Assembly (NCBI GenBank): GCA_016935935.1
Contig: JAFGPZ010000137.1
Location: 1 to 7,331, forward strand
Length of the DNA stretch: 7,331 bases
Direction: 5' to 3'
Origin: Deltaproteobacteria bacterium
Lineage (GTDB): Bacteria > Desulfobacterota > Syntrophia > Syntrophales > UBA2210
Part shown: piece after piece, positions 1 to 5,501 of the stretch
How the letters are laid out: every line of letters begins with the position of its first letter
Numbering within the stretch: the stretch's first letter is position 1
The notes under the pieces: generated by a model
What the model was told of the DNA's origin: nothing
Seen by the model: only the letters and a program-made list of their open reading frames with translations
Databases searched by the model: none
Program-made: the position numbers and the translations under genes

Positions 1-2091
1 TCAACTGAACGTGTGCTGGACTGTTTCTTCCGCATAAGCACACTCATCACAACCCGTGCCAGCCTAAGCGATATTCTTCAGAAAATCCTGGATGAAGTTG
101 TGGATACAATGGGATTTCAAAGGGGACTGATTTGCCTTCTCGATGATGCAAAGGAAAATCTGATCACAAAGGTAGTCAAGAACTACAGTCCCGAAGAGGC
201 AAGGAGGGCCTTTGCCTCCGATATGAACCTGAATCTGAAAAAACACGATTGCCTGGAGACTATGGTGGCCAAAACAGGAAATCATATTGTACTGGAAGAC
301 TCTGCGACAGATTCAAGGATTACAGAGACGGACAGAATGATTACAAGCGTTTACCGCAGGGGATCAAGTGTCTATGCGCCACTTAAGACAGGAAAAGAGG
401 TGATAGGGATTATTTCGGTCTGGTCCAAGGAAAAAATAAAGTATACACCTGAGGAGATCAATACCATTCTTACCTTTGCCAATCAGGTAAGCATAGTCAT
501 ACAAAATGCTAAGCTCCTTAAAGAAAACAAAAGAAAAATCAGTTGGCTCATGATGTTGCAGGAAGCCCTTTCAAAACTGAATGCTACCTATGATCTTGAA
601 AGTATGCATGACATAGTCATAGAAAGCGCGAAGAGAATAGGCGATTCAGACAGGGCGATTCTGTATTTTCTTGATGTCGTAAAAAATACTACCTTGATAA
701 GTGACGGTGAAGCGGTTTATACCGACAAAAACGATGTATATCTTTCGAAACTCGATGACAGTATTATAAAAGAAGCATTGGATAGTGAAATGATAGTATC
801 ACAGAGCATACTCCAGAGCGCAGGGACGCCATTATTGCTTAATGACTGTACTGCGGAAATAGCCATTCCCATGAAGATAAAGGATAAATTCAAAGGAGCT
901 ATTTACCTTGCTAAAAAAGAGGGAGCCTATGGCGAAAATGATAAGAATATCCTTGATATTTTCGCTAAGAATGTTGCCATATCCTATGACGGTGCAATTA
1001 TGCATTCGATGCTTTCACTGACGGCAAAGTCACTGAAGAAAGAGGTTGAGACGCTGAAAGAAAGGGAGAACCAGCTGATGGGTTTCCACAGTATTATAGG
1101 AAGCTCGGATAAAATGCTTAAAATCTTTGATATTGTCAAGGACGTTGCCAATCACGATACTAATATACTTTTACAGGGAGAGAGTGGAACAGGGAAGGAA
1201 TTGATAGCGAGGGCAATACACAGACAGAGTGACAGAAAATCAAGACACTTTGTCGACGTAAACTGCGCGGCTATTCCGGGATCGTTGCTGGAAAGTGAAC
1301 TTTTCGGATATGAAGCGGGGGCCTTTACAGATGCTAAAAAGCGGAAAATCGGTCTTCTTGAATATGCCAGTGGAGGAACGCTGCTGTTAGATGAAATCGG
1401 AGAAATGGGACTTTCTGTCCAGGCCAAATTTCTAAGAATGCTCGAGGATAATTGCGTTCGGAGGCTGGGAGGAAACGAGTCTGTGCCTGTCGACGTTCGG
1501 TTTATCTTTTCAACTAACAGAGATCTTGTTGATATGTTGGCAGAAGGCACTTTTCGCGAAGATCTTTTTTACAGAATAAGCGTTGTTCCTATTAAACTGC
1601 CGCCGCTCAGGGAGAGGGATGAAGATATAGTTTCTCTTGCCAATTACTATGTTGAAGAATTCAATGCTAAATTTCATAAGAGAGTTAATGGATTTACGCG
1701 TGAGGCCGAAGAGTTACTGAGGCGATATGCATGGCCTGGAAATGTCAGAGAATTAAGAAATGTAATTGAACGGGTTATGATTCTCCAAAACGTCAGAGCT
1801 GTGATTGGATCTGAAAACCTTCCCGCGGAGTTGCTGCGCAAGGAATCGCAGTCACTGGAAATGGCATTGGATGAATCTATCCCCCTACGATTTTCATATC
1901 CTTTGGACTATAAGTCTAAGGTAAGCGAAACAACAAATATGATCAGAGAAGGGCTAATCGCAAAAGCCCTTGAATCGAGTAACAGCAACAAGACAGCGGC
2001 GGCACGATTGCTGGGCATATCTCGTTACACCCTGATACGTGAGTTGAAAAAGCTTGGTAACAGTGCAGGGACGCAAGAAAAGCTGAACTGA
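1..2091 (+). CDS. Sigma-54-dependent transcriptional activator, GAF-GAF-AAA+-Fis type (5' end possibly cut by window edge)
   Basis: This is a bacterial enhancer-binding protein: it binds DNA upstream of sigma-54 promoters and uses ATP hydrolysis to open the RNA polymerase-sigma-54 closed complex. Residues are counted from the GTG at 13. A first GAF sensor domain lies at about 10-165 and a second, more divergent one at about 190-335. A charged, helical linker (335-357) leads into the AAA+ domain (about 358-590). That domain has Walker A GESGTGKE (389-396), the sigma-54 contact loop as GAFTDA (436-441), Walker B LLLDEIG (457-463), putative arginine fingers R515 and R521, and a WPGNVREL sensor II motif (574-581). 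A Fis-type helix-turn-helix occupies about 644-685 (NKTAAARLLGISRYTLIREL). There is no receiver domain, so control is probably by a small ligand, a redox signal or a partner protein at the GAF domains; the ligand cannot be told. The frame is open to base 1 and no Shine-Dalgarno precedes the GTG, so the true start is probably upstream. It is complete at the C-terminus. The family call is secure; the target is not. Confidence 0.95.
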   Translation, partial: STERVLDCFFRISTLITTRASLSDILQKILDEVVDTMGFQRGLICLLDDAKENLITKVVKNYSPEEARRAFASDMNLNLKKHDCLETMVAKTGNHIVLEDSATDSRITETDRMITSVYRRGSSVYAPLKTGKEVIGIISVWSKEKIKYTPEEINTILTFANQVSIVIQNAKLLKENKRKISWLMMLQEALSKLNATYDLESMHDIVIESAKRIGDSDRAILYFLDVVKNTTLISDGEAVYTDKNDVYLSKLDDSIIKEALDSEMIVSQSILQSAGTPLLLNDCTAEIAIPMKIKDKFKGAIYLAKKEGAYGENDKNILDIFAKNVAISYDGAIMHSMLSLTAKSLKKEVETLKERENQLMGFHSIIGSSDKMLKIFDIVKDVANHDTNILLQGESGTGKELIARAIHRQSDRKSRHFVDVNCAAIPGSLLESELFGYEAGAFTDAKKRKIGLLEYASGGTLLLDEIGEMGLSVQAKFLRMLEDNCVRRLGGNESVPVDVRFIFSTNRDLVDMLAEGTFREDLFYRISVVPIKLPPLRERDEDIVSLANYYVEEFNAKFHKRVNGFTREAEELLRRYAWPGNVRELRNVIERVMILQNVRAVIGSENLPAELLRKESQSLEMALDESIPLRFSYPLDYKSKVSETTNMIREGLIAKALESSNSNKTAAARLLGISRYTLIRELKKLGNSAGTQEKLN

Positions 2092-2168
2092 ACAGCTGAA
2101 TTGAACAACGGACGAATTAAAACACGCTCTGCCGCGGAAACCGGGATCTTCTCGTACTGTGCGATTAC

Positions 2169-2183
2169 AGAACAGCATGTTCT
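2169..2183. repeat. 15-base dyad, possible operator
   Basis: AGAACA and TGTTCT arms flank a three-base GCA spacer, a perfect inverted repeat. It lies 78 bases after the activator stop and 65 bases before the terminator stem. It could be a protein-binding site or a minor hairpin. No T tract follows, so it is not itself a terminator. A perfect six-base-arm dyad is not rare by chance, so the functional reading is weak. Confidence 0.3.
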
Positions 2184-2247
2184 AATATAGCACGGATTCT
2201 TGTCATTCAATCAAGCATTGAGATCCAGATGTAAATCCCCCAAAGTC

Positions 2248-2278
2248 GTGCGATATGCGCACTTTTTTGTTTTTTTTA
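2248..2278 (+). terminator. Rho-independent terminator for the activator transcript
   Basis: GTGCG (2248-2252) pairs with CGCAC (2258-2262) around an ATATG loop. It is followed at once by a T-rich tail (six T, one G, then eight T). The tail is far stronger than the five-pair stem. It sits about 155 bases after the activator stop on the same strand, so it most likely ends that transcript and insulates the downstream sigma-54 promoter from read-through. Confidence 0.7.
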
Positions 2279-2392
2279 GACTGTATTGCAGAGCAATAGG
2301 CCAATTCATTTTGGGCACATTAGACGGTAAATCTACCCATAAAATAGAAAAGCCTGTATTTGGTAGAAGGACTAACATTTTGAAAATATGAT

Positions 2393-2402
2393 ACTAATTA
2401 GT
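2393..2402. promoter_or_regulatory. Palindrome, candidate upstream activator-binding site
   Basis: ACTAATTAGT is a perfect 10-base palindrome centred about 97 bases upstream of the start predicted from the sigma-54 promoter. Enhancer sites for sigma-54 activators usually lie about 80-150 bases upstream. A half-site ACTAA recurs at 2371-2375, 22 bases away (about two helical turns). An imperfect IHF-like sequence (one mismatch to YAANNNNTTGATW by my reading) covers 2373-2385. Position is the main argument; AT-rich DNA makes such palindromes easy to find, so the call is tentative. Confidence 0.3.
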
Positions 2403-2468
2403 TTTTAATATTTAACAGGAGCGAATTAGACGAAAAAATATAAAAATATTTGACTCTTCTTATCAATA

Positions 2469-2484
2469 TGGCACCATAGTTGCT
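2469..2484 (+). promoter_or_regulatory. Sigma-54 (-24/-12) promoter
   Basis: TGGCAC (2469-2474), a five-base spacer and TTGCT (2480-2484) match the core of the sigma-54 consensus TGGCAC-N5-TTGCW at every position. There are exactly 10 bases between the invariant GG (2470-2471) and GC (2482-2483). Transcription should begin near 2495, leaving a leader of roughly 58 bases before the ATG at 2553. The promoter points at the 66-residue gene, and the nearest gene upstream encodes a sigma-54 activator. An AT-rich tract just upstream (2433-2451, including an AAATAT/ATATTT inverted repeat) may aid polymerase or bending. Confidence 0.85.
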
Positions 2485-2542
2485 TTGTAAAGATAGCAAG
2501 TAGTTGGTATCCGGTATGGGGCTGGGGTGCATATGCTCTAAT

Positions 2543-2547
2543 GGGAG
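2543..2547 (+). promoter_or_regulatory. Ribosome-binding site that sets the start of the small gene
   Basis: GGGAG lies five bases before the ATG at 2553, an ideal spacing. The in-frame ATG at 2541 overlaps this element and has nothing comparable upstream, so translation should start at 2553. Confidence 0.7.
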
Positions 2548-2552
2548 TTACG

Positions 2553-2753
2553 ATGTCAAAGGGTTGCAAAGGGAAAAAAGATGACGCATTGGAAAATAAA
2601 TCATCTCCTCTTTTGCCATCTGCCGACACCGATAGTACTCACTCCAGGTTCTTTACTTCAGATATTGGAGACAACGAAAAAGAGAATTCTAAAGGAAAAA
2701 AGAAGGGGTTGTGTAATAATTTTTTCCTTTCAGATATTTCATTAGATGATTAA
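2553..2753 (+). CDS. Small hypothetical protein (66 aa) under a sigma-54 promoter
   Basis: I do not recognise this protein. It is supported by a strong Shine-Dalgarno (2543-2547) and a near-perfect sigma-54 promoter 58-84 bases upstream, and it ends just before a large hairpin. The peptide is hydrophilic, rich in Lys, Ser, Asp and Asn, with no signal peptide or membrane segment, so it is probably cytoplasmic and largely disordered. It has two related parts: SKGCKGKK (2-9) with FFTSDI (33-38), and SKGKKKG (46-52) with FFLSDI (57-62). The two FFxSDI motifs are 24 residues apart, and each part carries one Cys (C5, C54). The same 10 bases, TTCAGATATT, encode the core of both motifs (2657-2666 and 2729-2738). 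The C-terminus is acidic (SLDD). Possible roles include a small regulator or adaptor, or a modified or exported peptide; nothing in the sequence decides between these. It could also be a fortuitous frame within a regulatory RNA. Confidence 0.6.
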   Translation: MSKGCKGKKDDALENKSSPLLPSADTDSTHSRFFTSDIGDNEKENSKGKKKGLCNNFFLSDISLDD

Positions 2754-2759
2754 AAGTAT

Positions 2760-2804
2760 TGTCGGCGGGTGGTTTTATTGTTCCCTCCTTTCCACCCGCC
2801 GGCA
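2760..2804 (+). repeat. Large GC-rich hairpin just after the small gene
   Basis: Bases 2760-2772 pair with 2792-2804, giving a 13-pair stem (core GGCGGGTGG/CCACCCGCC, one T-G wobble at 2762/2802) around a 19-base pyrimidine-rich loop. It starts seven bases after the stop codon at 2753. No T tract follows on the + strand; a run of nine C follows instead (2807-2815). It is therefore not a classical intrinsic terminator. It may protect the 3' end of the small-gene mRNA or be part of a larger RNA structure. Confidence 0.6.
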
Positions 2805-2821
2805 TGCCCCCCCCCATGGCT

Positions 2822-2837
2822 CAGGGTTAACAACCTG
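2822..2837 (+). repeat. Small bulged hairpin
   Basis: CAGGGTTAACAACCTG folds as six pairs (CAGG..TT with AA..CCTG) with one bulged G and a three-base loop, followed by ATTTT. It is the second of a series of hairpins between the small gene and ychF. On its own it is weak. Confidence 0.35.
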
Positions 2838-2853
2838 ATTTTATATATGATAT

Positions 2854-2930
2854 AGGGACCTTTGGAAATTCGTGATACACTGTCTGGGAATCTATGGGAT
2901 GCTATCTCTGTTAAGTTCAAAGGTCTTTTT
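2854..2930 (+). repeat. Long-range stem-loop with internal hairpin and T5 tail
   Basis: GACCTTTG (2857-2864) is perfectly complementary to CAAAGGTC (2918-2925). Allowing G-U pairs in + strand RNA, the stem extends to 13 pairs (2854-2866 with 2916-2928). The loop of about 49 bases contains a further hairpin, GGGAT-GCT-ATCTC (2896-2908). The right arm runs into TTTTT (2926-2930). This resembles a small structured RNA or a composite terminator. No known RNA family was recognised. Confidence 0.5.
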
Positions 2931-2937
2931 ATGACGA

Positions 2938-2978
2938 GGGTAAGTGGGAAAGGCAACCGCCTTACCACTTGCCCTTTT
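2938..2978 (+). terminator. Nested hairpin with TTTT, probable terminator facing ychF
   Basis: GGGTAAGTGG (2938-2947) pairs with CCACTTGCCC (2965-2974), with one T-G wobble. Inside it AAGGC pairs with GCCTT (2950-2954/2959-2963) around AACC, so the whole is an almost continuous 15-pair hairpin. TTTT follows on the + strand (2975-2978). It lies between convergent genes, 28 bases beyond the end of ychF. The T tract favours terminating rightward transcription from the small gene. On the - strand no T tract follows, so for ychF it would be at best a pause or 3' protection element. Confidence 0.6.
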
Positions 2979-3005
2979 GGGTATCAGGCGTCAAATCTAT
3001 AATAA

Positions 3006-4097
3006 TCATACTTTAAACCTGAAATAGACGATGTCACCATCGGAAATTGTGTAGTCTCTTCCCTCAATCCGTATGAGTCCCTTTTGTTTTGCCTCTGCCA
3101 TACTGCCAACGGTAATGAAGTCCCTGTAATTAATTATTTCGGCTCGGATAAATCCCCTTTCCATATCGCTGTGAATCATACCGGCAGCCTTTGATGCCTC
3201 TGTTCCTGCTTTGACTGTCCATGCCCGAAGCTCTTTGCCTGCCGCAGTATAGAAGGTGATCAATTCGAGCAAATCATAGCCGGCTTTGATCAGTTTCTGC
3301 AATCCCGATTCTTTGAGATTCAGATCATCAAGAAAATCCTTCCTTTCCCCTTCAGGAAGCCTGGCAATTTCTGCCTCTATGTCACCACATATGGTAATGA
3401 CCGTATTCTCTTCATTATTGGCAAGGGCACTTATTTTCTTCAGATAGTCTCCCTTGCCTTTGAGAACGGCTTCGCTTACGTTTGCCACATAGAGCATCTT
3501 TTTTGCAGTGATCATGCCCAGTTCTCTTAGCACGACCTCTTTATCTGTGACATCTATATCTCTCACGGCAATGCCTTTGACAAGGAAAGACTTTATGGCA
3601 AGGCAGATGTCCAACTCTTTGAGGCAACTTCTTTCTCCCTTTTGGGAAACTTTTTTGACCTTTTCAATGCGTTTCTCGATTGTCTCCAGATCAGTCAGAA
3701 TTAGTTCCGTATTTACAACTTCTATGTCACTTACAGGATCGACAGCGCCATGTAAGTGCACCACATCGGGATTGTCGAAGCAACGTACGATATGGACAAC
3801 AGCATCGACGTTTCTTATATGCCCCAGGAATTTGTTGCCAAGGCCTTCACCTCTGCTGGCTCCTCTGACGAGACCCGCTATATCAACGAATTCAATCGTG
3901 GTATAGGTAAACTTTGGAGGGTTAATTAAGCGGGCGATATGATCCAGTCGTTCATCGGGAACAGGTGTAACACCTATATTGGGATCGATTGTACAAAAAG
4001 GATAGTTTGCTACATCTGCTTCAGCGGCGCTGAGAGCGCTAAAAATCGTCGATTTGCCGACATTGGGGAGTCCTATGATACCACACTTGAAACCCAC
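3006..4097 (-). CDS. ychF: Ribosome-associated P-loop ATPase YchF (Obg/OLA1 family)
   Basis: YchF is a universally conserved cytoplasmic ATPase that binds the ribosome and affects translation and oxidative-stress responses. The 363-residue length is typical. G1 is GLPNVGKST (9-17) and G3 is DIAGL (72-76). That Leu sits where Ras-type GTPases have a catalytic Gln, as in the hydrophobic-substituted HAS-GTPases. The base-recognition motif is NVSE (206-209) rather than NKxD, the family signature of ATP preference. A charged helical coiled-coil insert spans about 135-200, and a C-terminal TGS domain covers about 281-363 (ending DGDIVYFRFKV). The start is a GTG with AGGAG (4104-4108) six bases upstream; a nearby ATG is out of frame. 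It is co-oriented with lepB but separated by 208 bases containing hairpins, so it may have its own promoter; I could not place one. Confidence 0.97.
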   Translation of the reverse strand: MGFKCGIIGLPNVGKSTIFSALSAAEADVANYPFCTIDPNIGVTPVPDERLDHIARLINPPKFTYTTIEFVDIAGLVRGASRGEGLGNKFLGHIRNVDAVVHIVRCFDNPDVVHLHGAVDPVSDIEVVNTELILTDLETIEKRIEKVKKVSQKGERSCLKELDICLAIKSFLVKGIAVRDIDVTDKEVVLRELGMITAKKMLYVANVSEAVLKGKGDYLKKISALANNEENTVITICGDIEAEIARLPEGERKDFLDDLNLKESGLQKLIKAGYDLLELITFYTAAGKELRAWTVKAGTEASKAAGMIHSDMERGFIRAEIINYRDFITVGSMAEAKQKGLIRIEGRDYTISDGDIVYFRFKV

Positions 4098-4135
4098 GCA
4101 TCGCTCCTGATTACGTTGAACTGAACAGCGAGCGC

Positions 4136-4158
4136 ATTCCCCGCTGCTTGCGGCGGGG
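4136..4158. repeat. REP-like GC-rich hairpin, copy 1
   Basis: ATT followed by CCCCGC (4139-4144), a wobble T-G pair (4145/4152), GC/GC and a TT loop, closed by GCGGGG (4153-4158). The unit is bracketed by two direct AGCGAGCG octamers (4127-4134 and 4161-4168). It agrees with copy 2 at 19 of 23 bases, and all four differences are at paired positions. No T tract follows. It lies in the lepB-ychF gap. Confidence 0.6.
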
Positions 4159-4200
4159 TTAGCGAGCGAATATATAAAAAAATTTCCTCAACAGTCGGAG

Positions 4201-4239
4201 ATTCCCCGCAACTTGTTGCGGGGAGCTTCAATTTTTTTT
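4201..4239. repeat. REP-like GC-rich hairpin, copy 2, with T8 tail on + strand
   Basis: TCCCCGCAAC (4203-4212), a TT loop and GTTGCGGGGA (4215-4224) form a perfect 10-pair stem. It is followed by GCTTCAA and eight T (4232-4239). It starts exactly 65 bases after copy 1. The T tract gives it the look of an intrinsic terminator on the + strand, but no + strand gene leads into it. On the strand actually transcribed (-), it is preceded by eight A and followed by no T tract. A dispersed palindromic element is the better reading. Confidence 0.6.
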
Positions 4240-4275
4240 GGGTGTGGAGGGATGTATTATTGTTTTGCTTTTAGC

Positions 4276-4299
4276 TCAAATGCAAATATTTGCATTTGA
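4276..4299. repeat. 24-base perfect palindrome downstream of lepB
   Basis: The half-site TCAAATGCAAAT (4276-4287) is followed directly by its exact reverse complement (4288-4299). It begins seven bases after the lepB stop in the - direction and shares three bases with a 12-base palindrome at 4297-4308. No T tract follows in either direction, so it does not fit a standard terminator. A dimeric protein site, a cruciform or a 3'-end protecting hairpin are all possible. Confidence 0.65.
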
Positions 4300-4308
4300 T
4301 AATTATCA
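4297..4308. repeat. 12-base palindrome overlapping the lepB stop codon
   Basis: TGATAATTATCA reads the same on both strands and includes the TGA stop of lepB (4306-4308). It overlaps the neighbouring 24-base palindrome by three bases, so 33 bases in a row are covered by two perfect dyads. Confidence 0.5.
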
Positions 4309-4920
4309 ATGAAGTATCCGCGCCAGTCTGTTCCACCTTACATCATTATTGATTTTGTCCCAGGACCAGTAAATAATAAAGGCCTTGCCCAATACATCTT
4401 CCAGTTTCACGAATCCCCAGAATCTGCTGTCGAAGCTCTGATCCCTGTTGTCGCCCATGACAAATATGGAGTCCTCAGGAACTTTGACTGGCCCGAAGTT
4501 GTCTCTCGGTTGCATGGAGTGGGGAATAACCAGGCTGTCGGTGTATATGCCGTGCCCATCGTTATAAGGTTTATCATTGATAAAGATTTTCTTATTTTTT
4601 ATCTCTATGACATCTCCTTCTATTGCAACGGTCCTTTTTATGAAGTCCTTTGATCTGTCCATGGGATAGATAAATACCACGATATCCCCTCGTTCCGGTT
4701 CTTTTAAGGGGATAAGAGTTTTTCTCAAGAAGGGTATCTTTACTCCGTATATAAATTTATTTACCAGTATATGATCTCCGATCAGCAGTGTTTCTTTCAT
4801 CGATCCGGATGGTATTTTAAAGGCCTGAACAACGAAGGTTCTTATAAAAAGGGCAATGATGATGGCAATTATTATCGCCTTAGTGTATTCCTTTACCACT
4901 GTCATTGTATTCTTTTTCAT
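4306..4920 (-). CDS. lepB: Signal peptidase I
   Basis: LepB is the inner-membrane serine protease that cleaves signal peptides from Sec- and Tat-exported proteins on the outer face of the membrane. Counting from the start used here (204 aa), a single N-terminal membrane helix covers about 11-31. The catalytic Ser40 lies in IPSGSMKETL (box B) and the general-base Lys95 in FIKRTVAIEGD (box D). The box E motif GDNRDQSFDSRFWGFV starts at 156. A single transmembrane anchor and 204 residues are normal for the family. An in-frame ATG at 4938 would add six residues (MTGIGN) but has no Shine-Dalgarno. The ATG at 4920 has GGGGA eight bases upstream (4929-4933) and gives the usual short charged N-terminus (MKKN), so it is preferred. 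It is 67 bases downstream of the DUF456 gene and probably belongs to the same export operon. Confidence 0.96.
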   Translation of the reverse strand: MKKNTMTVVKEYTKAIIIAIIIALFIRTFVVQAFKIPSGSMKETLLIGDHILVNKFIYGVKIPFLRKTLIPLKEPERGDIVVFIYPMDRSKDFIKRTVAIEGDVIEIKNKKIFINDKPYNDGHGIYTDSLVIPHSMQPRDNFGPVKVPEDSIFVMGDNRDQSFDSRFWGFVKLEDVLGKAFIIYWSWDKINNDVRWNRLARILH

Positions 4921-4987
4921 ATTTCCAATCCCCGTCATAGTATGTAAGGCTGATCCAGTTCCTGTGCAGTGTAGAATTAGTCTTGTA

Positions 4988-5500
4988 TCAGGAGTATATT
5001 GCCATCAAAGATATCACAGACATCAGTATCGCCAGAAATCCCTTCAGGAAAACGGCAGCTATTTTCCCCAGGAAGACGCCATAGCCCATCCTGAAAGAAG
5101 CTTTCATTTTCTTGTTCTCAATGTATTCGACCAGAAAGGTTCCCGCAAATCCTCCGATAAATGCCCCTATAATAGCGCCGAGTCCCAGCAGCATTGGTGT
5201 CATTAGTACGGCGCCCGCAATCCCGCCTATTACAGAGGCAATGATGCCTTTTTTTGATGCTCCGAATTTTCTTGCCCCCGCCATACCGATGAGAAAATCC
5301 ATGGCTTCGGCAAAGAGGGAAATGGCGATAAGGATAACGATTATCTTAAGTCCAATCTTTTCAAACCCCGTTATCCAGGCGTATAATGTTACATCTATCA
5401 GTATTATAAATGTTCCGGGAACCCCGAATATCACGGAAAATATTCCCAGGAAAAGAATGAGAATGAATACCGTCAAACCTGCTATTGAAAGGGCGGACAA
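4988..5500 (-). CDS. DUF456 family membrane protein, TTG start, coupled to secF
   Basis: This is a small, very hydrophobic inner-membrane protein of the DUF456 family, whose function is unknown. Counted from the TTG (170 aa), membrane segments are likely at about 5-42 (probably two helices with a GVPGT turn at 26-30), 51-72, 86-126 (a glycine-rich pair, GIIASVIGGIAGAV and GAIIGAFIGGFAG) and 142-168. The conserved GARKFGASKKG loop is at 75-85, and an EYIE/KMKASFRMGYG segment follows at 125-141. The TTG at 5500 follows the secF stop after one base and has AAAGG (5506-5510) five bases upstream. A longer in-frame ATG at 5569 would overlap secF by 68 bases and add a charged, non-membrane tail that is only the shadow of the secF 3' end. 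Coupling to secF and the lepB neighbour suggest a link to export or membrane biogenesis, but this rests on context alone. Confidence 0.85.
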   Translation of the reverse strand: MSALSIAGLTVFILILFLGIFSVIFGVPGTFIILIDVTLYAWITGFEKIGLKIIVILIAISLFAEAMDFLIGMAGARKFGASKKGIIASVIGGIAGAVLMTPMLLGLGAIIGAFIGGFAGTFLVEYIENKKMKASFRMGYGVFLGKIAAVFLKGFLAILMSVISLMAIYS

Positions 5501-5501
5501 C

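Larger units (their letters stand above)
2092..2468. other. Long intergenic region between the activator and the sigma-54 promoter
   Basis: I see no convincing gene here. The only forward open frame, a 63-codon TTG-initiated one at 2200-2391, has no ribosome-binding site and runs straight through a terminator hairpin. The first part (2092-2247) is mixed in composition and holds a 15-base dyad. The terminator follows at 2248-2278. From about 2335 the sequence becomes strongly AT-rich up to the sigma-54 promoter, as expected of an activator or bending-protein landing zone. Confidence 0.6.

Noticed and set aside
1152..1550. Long reverse-strand open frame inside the activator gene
   Set aside because: It is a frame shadow of the AAA+ domain coding sequence, with no independent start signal or recognisable protein.
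2200..2391. Forward 63-codon open frame between the activator and the small gene
   Set aside because: TTG start with no ribosome-binding site. It runs through the terminator hairpin and T tract at 2248-2278, and its peptide has no coherent features.
2426..2629. Reverse-strand open frame opposite the small gene and its promoter
   Set aside because: It covers the sigma-54 promoter and has no good ribosome-binding site. The + strand frame explains the sequence better.
2750..2968. Reverse-strand 72-codon open frame in the hairpin region
   Set aside because: It consists almost entirely of the inverted repeats and has no start signal. It is a by-product of the structured region.
2084..4129. Identical 13-base sequence TGAACTGAACAGC at 2084-2096 and 4117-4129
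   Set aside because: A 13-base match somewhere in 7.3 kb is expected with fair probability by chance (order 0.4 for random sequence), and the neighbouring bases do not match. It may be a repeat edge but cannot be supported here.
4160..4200. Possible sigma-70 promoter for ychF on the - strand around TATATT
   Set aside because: The -10-like TATATT has no acceptable -35 at 16-18 bases; the only TTGAGG is too close. AT-rich sequence gives such matches easily.
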